From Kangiella sp. (lineage in GTDB: Bacteria > Pseudomonadota > Gammaproteobacteria > Enterobacterales > Kangiellaceae), in assembly GCA_028284185.1 (NCBI GenBank), contig JANQSG010000002.1:1-64000 (forward strand): a DNA stretch of 64,000 nucleotides. Direction: 5' to 3'. The translations under genes and the position numbers were made by a program. Shown here piece by piece: positions 29,148 to 39,372 of this stretch; the first letter of the stretch is position 1, and the number at the start of each line of letters is the position of its first letter. Under the pieces are notes generated by a model. It was not told the DNA's origin and did not search any database. It worked only from the letters and a program-made list of their open reading frames with translations.

Positions 29148-29375
29148 CTAATCTTCGCTGTCAAAAAGCTCTTCTTTGCCGTTCATTAAAATGGTCACTT
29201 TTTGTTCAGCTTCGGCCAAATGTTTTTGGCATTGGCGTGATAATTTAACGCCTTTTTCAAAGATTTTCAGCGCTTCATCCAATGGTAAGTCGCCATCTTC
29301 TAGCTGATCCACGATGGATTCCAATTCCGCTAGTTGGCTTTCAAAATTATTCTTCTTGTTAGCGCTGCTGGCCAT
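29148..29375 (-). CDS. xseB: Exodeoxyribonuclease VII small subunit
   Basis: 75 residues (E. coli 80), one helical hairpin: FESQLAELESIVDQLEDGDLPLDEALKIFEKG is diagnostic. XseB oligomers bind the XseA catalytic subunit, which is not in this window. First gene of the xseB-ispA-dxs cluster, as in E. coli. Confidence 0.97.
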   Translation of the reverse strand: MASSANKKNNFESQLAELESIVDQLEDGDLPLDEALKIFEKGVKLSRQCQKHLAEAEQKVTILMNGKEELFDSED

Positions 29376-29587
29376 AAAAAACGTCTCACGCGATAAGGTC
29401 TAAATCAATCCCTTATTGTCTCTTATTCAGCAATAAAAGGGAAGAGAAGCACATAATGCCATATATCGGGACAATTTACGGCAAACGGCTGGCAAAAGCT
29501 GTCGCACTTGCTTGTAAATACCGCTAAAATCCCTATCTAAATTACACCAATAGGTGTATTACAAAATATCAAAGTAAGAGCAAGCGA

Positions 29588-31252
29588 ATGAGCGAAACGG
29601 TAAAGTACACGGATTTTATCCGCAACATCATTGATAAAGACCTAGCTGAAGGTAAAAATGAAGGGCGAGTTCATACCCGCTTCCCACCCGAACCAAACGG
29701 TTATCTGCATGTGGGGCATGCTAAATCTATCTGCTTAAATTTTGGTATTGCTGAGGATTATCAAGCTCAAAATGCTTTATGTAACTTGCGCTTTGATGAC
29801 ACCAATCCGGAAAAAGAAAGCGAAGAATTTGCCAAAGCCATTCAGGAAGATGTTAAATGGTTAGGCTTTGAGTGGCACGGTGAAGTGTGCAATGCTTCCG
29901 ATTATTTTGAAGATTTATACGGTTTTGCCAGGCAACTGATAGAGAAAGGCTTAGCCTATGTGGATGAGTCTCCGGCTGAAGAAATTGCCAAAAACCGCGG
30001 TAATTTCCAAACGCCAGGCACCGAAAGCCCCTATCGTAATCGTCCAGCGACAGAAAGCCTGGATTTATTCGAGCGGATGCGGGCTGGCGAGTTTGCTGAT
30101 GGGCAAATGGTATTACGTGGCAAGATCGACATGAGTCATCCCAATATGCTAATGCGCGATCCGGTTTTGTATCGTATCAAAAGAATGCACCATATTAAGA
30201 CTGGTGATAAGTGGTGTATTTATCCGATGTATGATTTTACTCATTGTATTTCGGATGCTTTGGAAGCAATTACTCACTCCTTGTGTACTCTGGAATTTGA
30301 GGTCAATCGTCCTCTGTATGACTGGGTATTGGATAATCTGGATATTCCAGCACGCCCCTATCAATACGAATTTTCGCGCTTGAATTTGGCCTATACCATT
30401 ACTTCCAAGCGTAAACTGACTCAACTGGTGGAAGAAAAACTGGTGGATGGTTGGGATGATCCGCGGATGCCGACTATTTCAGGCATGCGTCGTCGTGGTT
30501 ATACGCCGGCTTCTATTCGTAATTTCTGTAAGGCGGTGGGTATTTCCAAAGTTAATAGTGTTACCGATATGACGTTGCTGGAAGATAATGTGCGTCAGGA
30601 TTTGGACTCGACCGTTGAACGCCGTATGGCAGTGTTGGATCCGATCAAGGTCATTATTACCAATTATCCGGAAGACAAAGAAGAAATGCTGGCGGGCAAG
30701 AATCACCCCAAAAATGATGAGATGGGCACTCGCACCTTGCCGTTTAGTCGTGAGCTTTATATCGATCGTGCTGATTATCGAGAGTCTGCTAACAAAAAAT
30801 ACAAACGTTTGGTTAAAGATGGCGAAGTTCGCTTGCGAAATGCCTATGTAATTCGAGCTAATGACGTGAGCCTGGATGAAAGTGGTGAGATTAAAGAGCT
30901 TTATTGTACCTATGATCCGGATACTTTGGGCAAGAATCCCGAAGGTCGAAAGGTTCGTGGCGTTATCCACTGGGTTTCAGCCAAGCACGCAAAACCAGCT
31001 TCAATTCGTATGTACGACCGTTTATTTAAAGTGGATAATCCAGGTGCTATGGATAACTTTCTGGATGCTTTAAACGAAAATTCTTACAGTGAGCTAACCG
31101 CGATGGTGGAAGCCAGTTTGGCGGAGACCGAACCTGAAACTCGCTTCCAGTTTGAACGCGAGGGTTATTTTACCGCCGATCGTTATGATTACTCTAAAGA
31201 TAAATTAGTGTTTAATCGTACTGTGACCTTACGAAATTCTTGGGTTGATTAA
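29588..31252 (+). CDS. glnS: Glutamine--tRNA ligase
   Basis: 554 residues, matching E. coli in length. Class I signatures: [17 protein letters not shown] holds the HIGH-type motif and [10 protein letters not shown] the KMSKS-type motif. The protein has the GlnRS-type C-terminal anticodon-binding region ([14 protein letters not shown]-like segment). It attaches glutamine to tRNA-Gln directly. The 212-base gap upstream holds its promoter region, but no convincing -35 and -10 pair was found. A terminator follows. Confidence 0.98.
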   Translation: MSETVKYTDFIRNIIDKDLAEGKNEGRVHTRFPPEPNGYLHVGHAKSICLNFGIAEDYQAQNALCNLRFDDTNPEKESEEFAKAIQEDVKWLGFEWHGEVCNASDYFEDLYGFARQLIEKGLAYVDESPAEEIAKNRGNFQTPGTESPYRNRPATESLDLFERMRAGEFADGQMVLRGKIDMSHPNMLMRDPVLYRIKRMHHIKTGDKWCIYPMYDFTHCISDALEAITHSLCTLEFEVNRPLYDWVLDNLDIPARPYQYEFSRLNLAYTITSKRKLTQLVEEKLVDGWDDPRMPTISGMRRRGYTPASIRNFCKAVGISKVNSVTDMTLLEDNVRQDLDSTVERRMAVLDPIKVIITNYPEDKEEMLAGKNHPKNDEMGTRTLPFSRELYIDRADYRESANKKYKRLVKDGEVRLRNAYVIRANDVSLDESGEIKELYCTYDPDTLGKNPEGRKVRGVIHWVSAKHAKPASIRMYDRLFKVDNPGAMDNFLDALNENSYSELTAMVEASLAETEPETRFQFEREGYFTADRYDYSKDKLVFNRTVTLRNSWVD

Positions 31253-31263
31253 GTCTTAAAATC

Positions 31264-31292
31264 AAAAAGCCCATCGAAATGACGGGCTTTTT
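31264..31292 (+). terminator. Rho-independent terminator of glnS
   Basis: AAAAAGCCC pairs with GGGCTTTTT, with the loop CATCGAAATGA further able to pair CAT with ATG. T-rich tail. Located 12 bases after the glnS stop. Confidence 0.9.
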
Positions 31293-31474
31293 GGTCTGAC
31301 TAAACAAATTACTTTTTACTAACTAGAAGATAGAAATTATGACAATGATTTCTATAGGCTTAGTAAAGAGTTTTTAAGAAAAGTTCACAATTAATAAAAA
31401 TTTTATTGAAACTTTGATTTTTGAGGTTACTCTAACTTTATATAATTTACTGCAATACCAATAAGTACCTATCT

Positions 31475-33307
31475 ATGAAAACCTTACTGAAATGGCTCAT
31501 TTGGCTGTTCGCAGGCTTGTTAGTTTTAGCCACCATTACCGTTGGCATAGCTTTGTTTGTATTCGATAGTGATAACTTGAAAGCACGAGCAACAGAGCTT
31601 GTTAAAGAAAAAACCAGTGCCAATCTCACCATTGGCCAGGATTTATCGCTAAAACTGTTCCCCTGGCTAAAAGTCGAGTCAGGTGATATCAGATTATCGA
31701 ATCCCAAAGGTTTTAGTAATAACCTCAATGCATTAGAAGTAGCTAAACTCAGCGCCAGTATCAAGTTGATGCCTTTATTTAAAGGTCAAATCGAAATCGG
31801 TGACATTGAGCTGGATAACAGCAAACTGAATTTGATCCGGGATCGAAAAGGGCGTTCCAACATTGATGTACTTTTGACTCACGCTAAAAATAGTCAGCCA
31901 CAAGCCGCAGGAGAAGCCGAAACCGATATTGCCAATTTAAGTATTAGTCGTATTGTGCTGAATGATTTTGCATTGAATCAGTACAGCCCAAGAGGAAAGC
32001 TGACACAAAGTTTTGCTTTGGCCGCATTTGAGATTAATAACTTTGCCTTTGATCAATGGACGCCAATAGCGGCCACAGGCGAGTTTAAAAGTGGCAGCGG
32101 TAAAACGGAAGCCAAATGGCGACTTAACAGTTCAGTGAAAGTTGACGCTAAAGGTAAAAAAATTGAATTACGCTCAATTGATGCGGTGATGAGTGAAATT
32201 AGCAATAAACTCAAGCATTTAGAATTAAGTGGTAATAGCACCATTGACCTGAACAATCAAAATACTCAAGTAACGCATCAAGGCCAATTAGTGGTAGATA
32301 AACAGTCTTTTGAATTAAAACTGGATGGCACTTTTAGTACCTTTAAAGATATTAATCTACAATTAAATACCGATACACTGGATCTGTCTCCCTGGTTAGC
32401 AACGACTGAGAGTGAAAATAATCCAAAGGCTGACGAGCCTTTGGATACCAAACCGATTGCGGACTTTTTGAAAACGGCACGGATTAAAGGCCAATTGCAG
32501 GCCAATCAATTAACCGCCAATAAAATTGCCTTGCAGCAGGTTTCTGCCAATTTATCCAATAAAGGCGCGACTTTATGGTTGAAACCTTTTAAAGCCAAAG
32601 CTTTTAAAGGCGATCTGGAAACTATCGCCAGTATCAATTTTGCCGCTAAGCCATTGGCACTTTCAATTCAACCGACCATGCAAAAAATTGAGGTGGGCGA
32701 ACTGCTCAGCCAGTTCTTTGAGCTCGAACGTTTATCCGGTTTAGGTGATTTGAGCTTAAATATGCGTACTCAGGGTTTGGGTTTGAAACCGATGCTGCAA
32801 AATCTGTCTGGAAAGGGTGCTCTCAATTTATCCGATGGTGCTTTGATGGGCCTGGATTTGAATAAATTGATTGAATCGGGTATTAGTTTGCAATTACTGG
32901 AAGGTAAAAATGCCTATAAGGGCAAAACCACTTTTGCTAGCTTGAAAGGGGATGTTAATGCCAATAAGGGCTTGATTCAATTGAAAAATTTAGCTTTGCA
33001 ATCACCTTTATTTGACTTGACCGGACAGGCCTCGACGGATGCCAATGATGAATCTTTGGCGGGTCATTTCAAGTTGCAGTTAAAAGGGGTTTTGAAACAA
33101 AAGCTTGAGCAAAAATATCCGCAATTGGCAGGTATGGATTTACCTTTTGAATTAAAGGGCTCTTGGGCTGAACCTCGACCTAATATCGACTTTGAGTCTT
33201 TGCTGAAAGCAAAATTCAAGTCTAAAATTGATAAGCAAGTGGAAGATAAGAAAAAAGAACTTGAGGATGAGTTAAAGAAAAAACTTTTTGATAAAATTAA
33301 ATTTTGA
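31475..33307 (+). CDS. AsmA family protein
   Basis: 610 residues. An N-terminal membrane helix (about 7-30, WLIWLFAGLLVLATITVG) anchors a large periplasmic beta-rich domain. The AsmA start KLFPWLKVESGDIRLSNPKGF and the C-terminal AsmA-like repeat region (LQSPLFDLTGQAS, DLPFELKGSW) are clear. Such proteins bridge the periplasm and are linked to phospholipid transport to the outer membrane. The tail KKKELEDELKKKLFDKIKF is highly charged. AsmA itself versus a paralog cannot be decided from sequence alone. Confidence 0.9.
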   Translation: MKTLLKWLIWLFAGLLVLATITVGIALFVFDSDNLKARATELVKEKTSANLTIGQDLSLKLFPWLKVESGDIRLSNPKGFSNNLNALEVAKLSASIKLMPLFKGQIEIGDIELDNSKLNLIRDRKGRSNIDVLLTHAKNSQPQAAGEAETDIANLSISRIVLNDFALNQYSPRGKLTQSFALAAFEINNFAFDQWTPIAATGEFKSGSGKTEAKWRLNSSVKVDAKGKKIELRSIDAVMSEISNKLKHLELSGNSTIDLNNQNTQVTHQGQLVVDKQSFELKLDGTFSTFKDINLQLNTDTLDLSPWLATTESENNPKADEPLDTKPIADFLKTARIKGQLQANQLTANKIALQQVSANLSNKGATLWLKPFKAKAFKGDLETIASINFAAKPLALSIQPTMQKIEVGELLSQFFELERLSGLGDLSLNMRTQGLGLKPMLQNLSGKGALNLSDGALMGLDLNKLIESGISLQLLEGKNAYKGKTTFASLKGDVNANKGLIQLKNLALQSPLFDLTGQASTDANDESLAGHFKLQLKGVLKQKLEQKYPQLAGMDLPFELKGSWAEPRPNIDFESLLKAKFKSKIDKQVEDKKKELEDELKKKLFDKIKF

Positions 33308-33380
33308 TTAAACCCTTTACGCTTAAGTCACATCTTATAAGAAACGCAACACAAAATAGTGACAACAGAAGGTTATAGAT

Positions 33381-34145
33381 ATGAATAAAGTAAGTTTTTT
33401 AGCAGTTTCATTGGTGGCACTCAGTTTGCCTTTGACTGCGCTGGCCGATGCGAAGAAAGACTTTTCACAAAGCTACGATTTTGATAGTCGCGGTAGCATC
33501 CGAGTAGAAAATGTCAATGGTAATATTGAAATCGAAGGTTGGGATAAGCAACAGATTTCTTTGGAATATACCATTACCGCTGATGATGAGGATGATTTAG
33601 AGCGGGTAGACGTGGAGGTGGATGCTTCCAGTTCTCGCTTTACGGTGGATGTCGAATATCGCCAAAAGAAAAGCTGGTTTGGCTGGGGTGGCGGTAGTTC
33701 CGGTCAAGTGGAATTTCGCTTGAAGGTTCCGCATCAGGCAGTTTTGAAAATGATTGACTCGGTTAATGGTAATATCGCTATTGAAGAGGTTGTCGGTGAA
33801 ATTAAAGCAGAAACCGTCAATGGCAAAATTGTCATTGAAAATGCAGGTAACGATGTATCTACGGATACGGTTAACGGCGATGTGAAAATTGTGATGGATC
33901 GTTTTAGCGGCGATCAGCGCATCCGGGCCGAGAGTGTGAATGGTGATATTGTAGTTTATTTACCGGAAAATCAAGGCTTTAGATTAACTGCTGAAACCTT
34001 AAATGGTGATTTATCTAATGACTTTGGTATCGAAGTGGATGAAGGCAAATATGTCGGCGCCGATATGGATGGTAGCTATAAAGACGGCAATGCACGTCTG
34101 AATTTCGATACGGTGAATGGCGATATCGATGTGAAAAAACGTTAA
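33381..34145 (+). CDS. DUF4097-type exported beta-solenoid protein
   Basis: 254 residues with a signal peptide (cleavage after LTALA, about residue 22). The mature part repeats a VNGDI or VNGNI unit at least seven times (VENVNGNIEIEG, DSVNGNIAIEE, ETVNGKIVIE, DTVNGDVKIV, ESVNGDIVVY, ETLNGDLSND, DTVNGDIDVK). This forms a beta-helix-like stack. The role of the family is unsettled. It starts 73 bases after the AsmA gene, so it may share its transcript. Confidence 0.9.
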   Translation: MNKVSFLAVSLVALSLPLTALADAKKDFSQSYDFDSRGSIRVENVNGNIEIEGWDKQQISLEYTITADDEDDLERVDVEVDASSSRFTVDVEYRQKKSWFGWGGGSSGQVEFRLKVPHQAVLKMIDSVNGNIAIEEVVGEIKAETVNGKIVIENAGNDVSTDTVNGDVKIVMDRFSGDQRIRAESVNGDIVVYLPENQGFRLTAETLNGDLSNDFGIEVDEGKYVGADMDGSYKDGNARLNFDTVNGDIDVKKR

Positions 34146-34166
34146 GCAAAAATTTTCCAGAGTACA

Positions 34167-34194
34167 AAAAAGGCTTCCAGTAGGAAGCCTTTTC
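34167..34194. terminator. Bidirectional terminator between the DUF4097 gene and rpoD
   Basis: GGCTTCC (34172-34178) pairs with GGAAGCC (34183-34189) on an AGTA loop, flanked by A residues on one side and T residues on the other. It serves both the + strand gene ending at 34145 and the - strand rpoD ending at 34207. Confidence 0.92.
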
Positions 34195-34206
34195 TTTGTG
34201 TGCTGA

Positions 34207-36051
34207 TTATTCGTCTAAATAGGTACGAAGCTTTTCAGAGCGGCTGGGGTGACGCAGTTTACGTAAAGCCTTAGCTTCGATCTGACGAATACGCTCACGG
34301 GTAACGTCAAACTGTTTACCCACTTCTTCCAGCGTATGATCAGTATTCATATCAATACCAAAACGCATTCTTAAGACTTTTGCTTCACGTGCGGTTAAAC
34401 CTGCCAAAATATCATTGGTGACTTCTTTTAAGCTTTCGCCCGTTGCTGCATCCACCGGAGAATCAATGGTGGTGTCTTCAATAAAGTCGCCTAAATGCGA
34501 ATCTTCATCATCACCAATTGGAGTTTCCATTGAAATGGGCTCTTTGGCAATTTTCAGCACTTTGCGGATCTTGTCTTCCGGCATATCCATGCGTTCAGCC
34601 AACTCTTCCGGCTGAGCCTCACGTCCCATTTCCTGCAACATTTGGCGTGAAATACGGTTCAATTTGTTGATCGTCTCGATCATATGTACTGGAATACGAA
34701 TAGTTCTGGCCTGATCCGCAATGGAGCGGGTAATGGCCTGACGGATCCACCAGGTGGCATAAGTCGAGAACTTGTAACCACGACGGTATTCGAATTTATC
34801 CACTGCCTTCATCAAGCCAATATTGCCTTCCTGGATCAGATCAAGGAATTGCAAACCTCGGTTGGTATATTTTTTGGCAATCGAAATCACCAAACGTAAA
34901 TTCGCTTCCACCATTTCTTTTTTGGCGCGACGGGCTTTGGCTTCACCAATCGACATTTCACGATTGGCTTCTTTAATTTCAATAACCGATAAACTACAAC
35001 TCTCTGCAATCATTTGCAGTTTACGCTGTGCTTTTTCGATATCTTCTGCATATTCAGCCAGCACTTCGCTGTACTTGGCTTCCTTCTTTAAGTGACCTTG
35101 TAGCCATTCAGGATTGGTCTCAGAGCCAGAGAAGGTGGAAATAAAGGTTTTTCTGGGCATTCTTGAGCGATTTACCGCCATTCGCATAATAGCGCGTTCT
35201 TGCTCACGAATTCCTTCCATTTTTAGGCGCAGATTAATTACCAGGAAATCAAACATTCTTGGCGAAAGGCGGATCTGCATAAATTGCTCTTTCATCGTGT
35301 CCAATTGCTTGATAGCCGATTTGTGCTGACGCCCGTATTTTTCTACTGCCTTAACAGTTTTGTTGTACTGCTTTCTTAATTCTTTAAAGCGAGCAGCAGC
35401 TTCTTCCGGATCAGGACCAGTATCGACTTCTTCTTCCGAATCTTCATCGTCCTCAGCTTCATCGTCATCTGAATTTTCAGCTTCTGCTAATTTGGCTGCT
35501 TCAGATTCTTCCTGCACAAACTCTTCTTCTTCACCGTCGGTAAAGCCTGTCAAAATGTCAGTTAAACGCGCTTGCTCATTTTCATAAAGCTCGTACTCTT
35601 GCAGCAACAAGCGAATTGTATCCGGATAATTACCAATGGCAGAAAGAACCTGCTTCAGGCCTTCTTCAATACGCTTGGCAATATCAATTTCGCCTTCGCG
35701 GGTTAATAGCTCAACCGTACCCATTTCACGCATGTACATACGTACTGGATCAGTAGTGCGGCCAAATTCGCTGTCAACATTGGCTAAGGCTGCTGCTGCT
35801 TCCTCGGCAGCTTCTTCATCAGTGACCGAGTCATCGTTTAAAACTAACTCATCGGCATCCGGCGTTGATTCAAAAACCTGGATACCCATGTCATTGATCA
35901 TGCGGATAATATCTTCAATTTGTTCAGGATCAACAATATCTGGAGGTAAGTGATCGTTCACTTCAGAATAGGTCAAATAGCCTTGCTCTTTGCCTCGAGC
36001 GATCAACAATTTCAGTTGTGATTGCCTTGATTGAGTCGAATTCTCTGACAT
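34207..36051 (-). CDS. rpoD: RNA polymerase sigma-70 factor RpoD
   Basis: 614 residues (E. coli 613). Region 1.1 opens the protein ([18 protein letters not shown]). An acidic non-conserved region follows region 1.2 ([12 protein letters not shown] to [13 protein letters not shown]). Region 2.4 is [19 protein letters not shown], and region 4.2 is [31 protein letters not shown]. It is the housekeeping sigma factor, last gene of rpsU-yqeY-dnaG-rpoD, with its own promoter in the gap before it. Confidence 0.99.
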   Translation of the reverse strand: MSENSTQSRQSQLKLLIARGKEQGYLTYSEVNDHLPPDIVDPEQIEDIIRMINDMGIQVFESTPDADELVLNDDSVTDEEAAEEAAAALANVDSEFGRTTDPVRMYMREMGTVELLTREGEIDIAKRIEEGLKQVLSAIGNYPDTIRLLLQEYELYENEQARLTDILTGFTDGEEEEFVQEESEAAKLAEAENSDDDEAEDDEDSEEEVDTGPDPEEAAARFKELRKQYNKTVKAVEKYGRQHKSAIKQLDTMKEQFMQIRLSPRMFDFLVINLRLKMEGIREQERAIMRMAVNRSRMPRKTFISTFSGSETNPEWLQGHLKKEAKYSEVLAEYAEDIEKAQRKLQMIAESCSLSVIEIKEANREMSIGEAKARRAKKEMVEANLRLVISIAKKYTNRGLQFLDLIQEGNIGLMKAVDKFEYRRGYKFSTYATWWIRQAITRSIADQARTIRIPVHMIETINKLNRISRQMLQEMGREAQPEELAERMDMPEDKIRKVLKIAKEPISMETPIGDDEDSHLGDFIEDTTIDSPVDAATGESLKEVTNDILAGLTAREAKVLRMRFGIDMNTDHTLEEVGKQFDVTRERIRQIEAKALRKLRHPSRSEKLRTYLDE

Positions 36052-36132
36052 TGATGTACCTGTTGGTTGTTTCTGACTAGTTACTAAAAAGCGCTAAAAT
36101 TATGCTGAAAATAATAATAGCGCAAACCCCTA

Positions 36133-36162
36133 ATTATACAGGCCTTGCAGTTATTTCAGCAA
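36133..36162 (-). promoter_or_regulatory. Internal promoter for rpoD
   Basis: On the - strand TTGCTG (36162-36157), an 18-base spacer and a perfect TATAAT (36138-36133) lie in the dnaG-rpoD gap, about 80 bases before the rpoD start. Internal rpoD promoters are also known in the E. coli operon. Confidence 0.7.
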
Positions 36163-36187
36163 GAACTAGTTGTAGTCTTTGTGCGGA

Positions 36188-37984
36188 TTATTTTTGCCCT
36201 TTTGCCAGTAATAACAGCTGCTGGAACTCCGCTTTTTCGGCACTGGTCAAACTTTTGTTGCTGGCTTTTTGCTGCAAAAAATCTAACCGGCTATTCCTTG
36301 CTTCGGTTAGTAGCTTTGCCATGCAGTCATTAAGTTCCTGCGCTTCCTGCCCTTTGATACGCGCTTCCCGCTCGATCATTGCCATTTCTGCTAGGCGTGG
36401 ATAGAGCTTATCCTGGCGCCAGAATTCGAGCAGGGCACCACTGGTTAAATTGGGATTTTGATGAATAATTTCAAGCAGTTTATGTAGGATTTTGGGGCCA
36501 GTCTGATTCAAGCTTAAGAGCCAATCGTAACCATCAATTGTTAACCCAAGTTGCGGTTCTTGTAATAATAAAGTAATGGCTAACTGTATGCTTTTATTGA
36601 CTTTTTTCTGACTAACAGCTTTTGTTCTGGCCATTTGTTGTGGATTTGATACGGTTTGTACCGGGCTTTGAGAGTTCGCACTTGATTGGCTAACCAGGCT
36701 ATCCAGCTTGTCAGGCGCTATGCCACTGGTTTCAGCTAGGGCTTGTGAGAACAGCTGGTGATAAATCGGATCGGTAATTTTATCCAAATAAGGTTTCGCC
36801 AGATGTACCAGTTGACCGCGACCAGAAACCGTTTTCAAGTCAACTTGCGCAGATAAATGTTTTAACAGGAAATCAAAAATAGGTTCAGATTGTTCGATGA
36901 GCTTAGTAAATTGTTCTTTGCCTACTTTTCTGACCATCGAATCGGGATCTTCGCCATCGGGCAAAAACATTAATTTAATGTCACGACCTTCACGAAGTTG
37001 CGGTAAACCATGCTCTAAAGCTTTCAAAGCAGCTTTGCGACCAGCTTTATCGCCATCAAAACACAAAACCAGTTCGCGACTGGTACGGAACAACTGTTGT
37101 AAATGACTGGCAGTAGTAGCAGTCCCCAAAGTGGCTACTGCATTAGTAATACCAAATTGTGCTAAGGCTACTACATCCATATAGCCTTCAACGATTAAAA
37201 TTCGAGCCAAATTACGATTGGCCTGGCGTGCCTGATAGAGACCATACAACTCATTGGACTTATGGAAAATTGGCGTTTCTGGCGAGTTTAAATATTTGGG
37301 TTCACCATCACCCATGACTCTTCCGCCAAAAGCGATAACACGGCCTCTTTTGTCCTTAATTGGAAACATAATTCGGTCACGAAAACGATCATAAACGCGA
37401 GCAGCATCGCCTTCTTTTTGGATCAGCATGCCACAGTCAATCAGTTGTTGTTTCAATTTTGGGTTTTGCGCGAAGCTACCAAAGAGTTTTTCCAATGAAT
37501 CCCAGGCATCGGGTACGAAACCTAAGCCAAACTGTTTGGCAATCTCACCACTTAACCCTCTGTTTTTTAAGTAGTTTACGGCTTTTTGGCCACTCGGTGT
37601 ACGTAGCTGTTGTTGATAAAAATTGGCAATTTTTGTCATTAAGTCATATAAAGAATTATCAATCTTTGGACGATTATCATTGCCAACTTCGCGAGGCACT
37701 TCCAGGCCTAAGCTGGAAGCCAATTCTTCTACCGCATCGGGAAATTCCAGACGATCATATTCCATTAAAAAACTGATGGCGTTGCCATTAGCACCACAGC
37801 CAAAACAATGATAAAACTGTTTGCTTTGACTGACATTAAAAGAAGGAGTTTTTTCACCATGAAAAGGGCAGCAGGCTTTGTAATTGGCGCCCGCTTTTTT
37901 TAAAGGCACACGCGAGTCGATCAGATCAACAATATCGACCCGGTTAAGTAAATCTTGAATAAAGTGCTGTGGAATTAATCCCAT
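36188..37984 (-). CDS. dnaG: DNA primase
   Basis: 598 residues from the ATG at 37984 (MGLIPQHFIQDLL); a TTG five codons earlier is in frame but does not fit the family start. The zinc-binding domain has CCPFHGEKTPSF and CFGCGANGNAISF. The TOPRIM core is ILIVEGYMDVVAL and LCFDGDKAGRKAALKA. The C-terminal helicase-binding domain is present. It makes RNA primers for lagging-strand synthesis. Confidence 0.97.
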   Translation of the reverse strand: MGLIPQHFIQDLLNRVDIVDLIDSRVPLKKAGANYKACCPFHGEKTPSFNVSQSKQFYHCFGCGANGNAISFLMEYDRLEFPDAVEELASSLGLEVPREVGNDNRPKIDNSLYDLMTKIANFYQQQLRTPSGQKAVNYLKNRGLSGEIAKQFGLGFVPDAWDSLEKLFGSFAQNPKLKQQLIDCGMLIQKEGDAARVYDRFRDRIMFPIKDKRGRVIAFGGRVMGDGEPKYLNSPETPIFHKSNELYGLYQARQANRNLARILIVEGYMDVVALAQFGITNAVATLGTATTASHLQQLFRTSRELVLCFDGDKAGRKAALKALEHGLPQLREGRDIKLMFLPDGEDPDSMVRKVGKEQFTKLIEQSEPIFDFLLKHLSAQVDLKTVSGRGQLVHLAKPYLDKITDPIYHQLFSQALAETSGIAPDKLDSLVSQSSANSQSPVQTVSNPQQMARTKAVSQKKVNKSIQLAITLLLQEPQLGLTIDGYDWLLSLNQTGPKILHKLLEIIHQNPNLTSGALLEFWRQDKLYPRLAEMAMIEREARIKGQEAQELNDCMAKLLTEARNSRLDFLQQKASNKSLTSAEKAEFQQLLLLAKGQK

Positions 37985-38080
37985 CGAATGGCTATACAAT
38001 CATAAATTGTGGCTATCATAGCAGAGCCATCTAGAATTAAAAATTGCCAGGAGAAAATTGTTTAATAGGACCAGGGTGTC

Positions 38081-38539
38081 TTAGGAAAGACGAGCTTTGA
38101 TTTTACCACTGACAGGGCCCATATCGGCACGGCCTTGAAGTTGTGGTTTCAGCATTCCCATAACCTTGCCCATATCGCGAATGGATTCAGCGCCAGTTTT
38201 GGCAATGGCATCTTCAATCAATTGCTCAATTTCGGCTTCAGTTAGAGGTTGGGGAAGAAATTCTTGCAGGACTGCAATTTCGGCATGTTCCACATCCGCC
38301 AACTCTTGGCGACCTGCTTCTTCATACATTTTGATCGATTCACGCCGCTGTTTCACCATTTTGTCTAAAATGGCCAGAATCGCCGTATCATCCAGTTCAA
38401 TACGCTTATCAACTTCTATCTGCTTAATCGCAGCCAGCGCCAAACGAATAGTGGTCAAACGTGCTTTATCTTTCGCACGCATGGCCTCTTTCATGGCATT
38501 ATTGATAGTGTTTTTTAACTCTGACATGGATTGGGACAC
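38081..38539 (-). CDS. YqeY/GatB C-terminal-like protein
   Basis: 152 residues from a GTG at 38539, chosen because AGGA lies 6 bases upstream; the ATG at 38527 has none at useful distance. GatB/YqeY domain: IRLALAAIKQIEVDKR and AEIAVLQEFLPQPLTEAE, ending MGKVMGMLKPQLQGRADMGPVSGKIK. The family may bind tRNA or act beside amidotransferases, but its role is unknown. It sits between rpsU and dnaG, a common arrangement in proteobacteria. Confidence 0.93.
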   Translation of the reverse strand: MSQSMSELKNTINNAMKEAMRAKDKARLTTIRLALAAIKQIEVDKRIELDDTAILAILDKMVKQRRESIKMYEEAGRQELADVEHAEIAVLQEFLPQPLTEAEIEQLIEDAIAKTGAESIRDMGKVMGMLKPQLQGRADMGPVSGKIKARLS

Positions 38540-38581
38540 GGCAATTCCTGTGCTAGCTTAAGTTATTGAAAACTAAAGCTA

Positions 38582-38797
38582 TTAGTACAAGCGAATGCGA
38601 CGAGCGTTTTCGCGAGCAACTTTTTTCGCAGCACGCTTAACCGCAGCAGCTTTTTCACGTTTACGAACAGATGTTGGCTTCTCGTAGTATTCACGCTTAC
38701 GAACTTCCGCCAAAATACCTGCTTTTTCACATGAACGCTTGAAGCGACGCAATGCAACGTCAAATGGCTCGTTGTCTTTTACTCTTACGCTTGGCAT
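38582..38797 (-). CDS. rpsU: 30S ribosomal protein S21
   Basis: 71 residues as in E. coli, starting [22 protein letters not shown]21 binds near the anti-Shine-Dalgarno end of 16S rRNA. AGGTGA lies 6 bases before the ATG. First gene of the rpsU-yqeY-dnaG-rpoD operon. Confidence 0.98.
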   Translation of the reverse strand: MPSVRVKDNEPFDVALRRFKRSCEKAGILAEVRKREYYEKPTSVRKREKAAAVKRAAKKVARENARRIRLY

Positions 38798-38898
38798 TAA
38801 AAATCACCTAACCTTTAAATAGTGTTTAAATAATAAAATCAATAGTTTACTCGTGTTTCAGGCACTAAAATAGCTCTCCTGACAACAAGAGGGCGGGA

Positions 38899-38927
38899 AT
38901 TTTAGCTATTTTTCGAGCAAAAAGCAA
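38899..38927 (-). promoter_or_regulatory. rpsU operon promoter
   Basis: On the - strand TTGCTT (38927-38922), exactly 17 bases and TAAAAT (38904-38899) are followed by a GC-rich stretch (TCCCGCCC), the discriminator type of growth-rate-controlled promoters. It lies about 100 bases before rpsU. Confidence 0.75.
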
Positions 38928-39016
38928 AGAATCTAAGGCTAAAAGCAGGATTTTTAAGGAATACTGTTTCAGCGTAAGTTGGGATCTCTAAAAAGTGGCG
39001 TGGTGGCCATTGAAAA

Positions 39017-39040
39017 TATTCCAACCTCCGTTGGAATGAC
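39017..39040 (-). repeat. 24-base palindromic element, copy 1
   Basis: On the - strand the element reads GTCATTCC, a variable 10-base centre, then GGAATA. The centre (AACGGAGGTT) keeps arm pairing to the flanks by compensatory change relative to the two perfect copies. It lies in the 575-base gene-free spacer 38798-39372, whose other content is the rpsU promoter and the three further copies. Confidence 0.7.
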
Positions 39041-39103
39041 ACCCGGCGCCGCTCAAAGGCATGAGCCAATCCCTAAAGGTATCATTCTCCATTTTCTAAC
39101 CGT

Positions 39104-39127
39104 GTCATCCCAGCGAAGGCTGTGATC
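39104..39127 (+). repeat. 24-base palindromic element, copy 2 (decayed)
   Basis: Reads GTCATCCCAGCGAAGGCTG then TGATC on the + strand: same length and ends as the other copies, with several mismatches that weaken the hairpin. Opposite orientation to copy 1. Confidence 0.6.
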
Positions 39128-39274
39128 TTTGGAAAGTCAAATGTAATGCCAAAAGTGCAGAAGTCATGGCATAAGATTTCAAACTCCCTAAAGGGACTTC
39201 CAAAAGTCGTTTGTTCGAATGAAAAACTACAATGACTCGCTAAATAGTAGCAACTCTATTAAAATCGCTACATC

Positions 39275-39298
39275 GTCATTCCCGCGCAGGCGGGAATC
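39275..39298 (+). repeat. 24-base palindromic element, copy 3
   Basis: Starts GTCATTCCCGC and ends GCGGGAATC; TTCCCGC and GCGGGAA pair on a GCAG loop. It is the exact reverse complement of copy 4 across a 33-base spacer, so the pair can also form a 24-bp stem. This sequence resembles the widespread GTCATTCCCGC-type REP elements of proteobacteria. Confidence 0.85.
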
Positions 39299-39331
39299 CA
39301 TTAGATCTTAACGTATTGATATTAGGTATTA

Positions 39332-39355
39332 GATTCCCGCCTGCGCGGGAATGAC
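39332..39355 (-). repeat. 24-base palindromic element, copy 4
   Basis: Exact reverse complement of copy 3, ending 17 bases before the tsaD start. A weak promoter-like pair (TTAACG 39308-39313 and TAGATT 39330-39335, 16 apart) lies in the spacer and the first bases of this copy, so the element may supply or block tsaD transcription. That is inference. Confidence 0.85.
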
Positions 39356-39372
39356 AACCGAATAAGACTTGT

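Noticed and set aside
29376-29587. Promoter of glnS
   Set aside because: TTGTAA (29512-29517) and TATCTA (29534-29539), 16 bases apart, are a weak match. I could not support it over chance in this AT-rich gap.
35360-35953. Serine-rich + strand frames opposite rpoD
   Set aside because: They are the reverse-complement reading of the acidic region of sigma-70. Ser-rich content arises from GAA and GAT codons read backwards, not from a gene.
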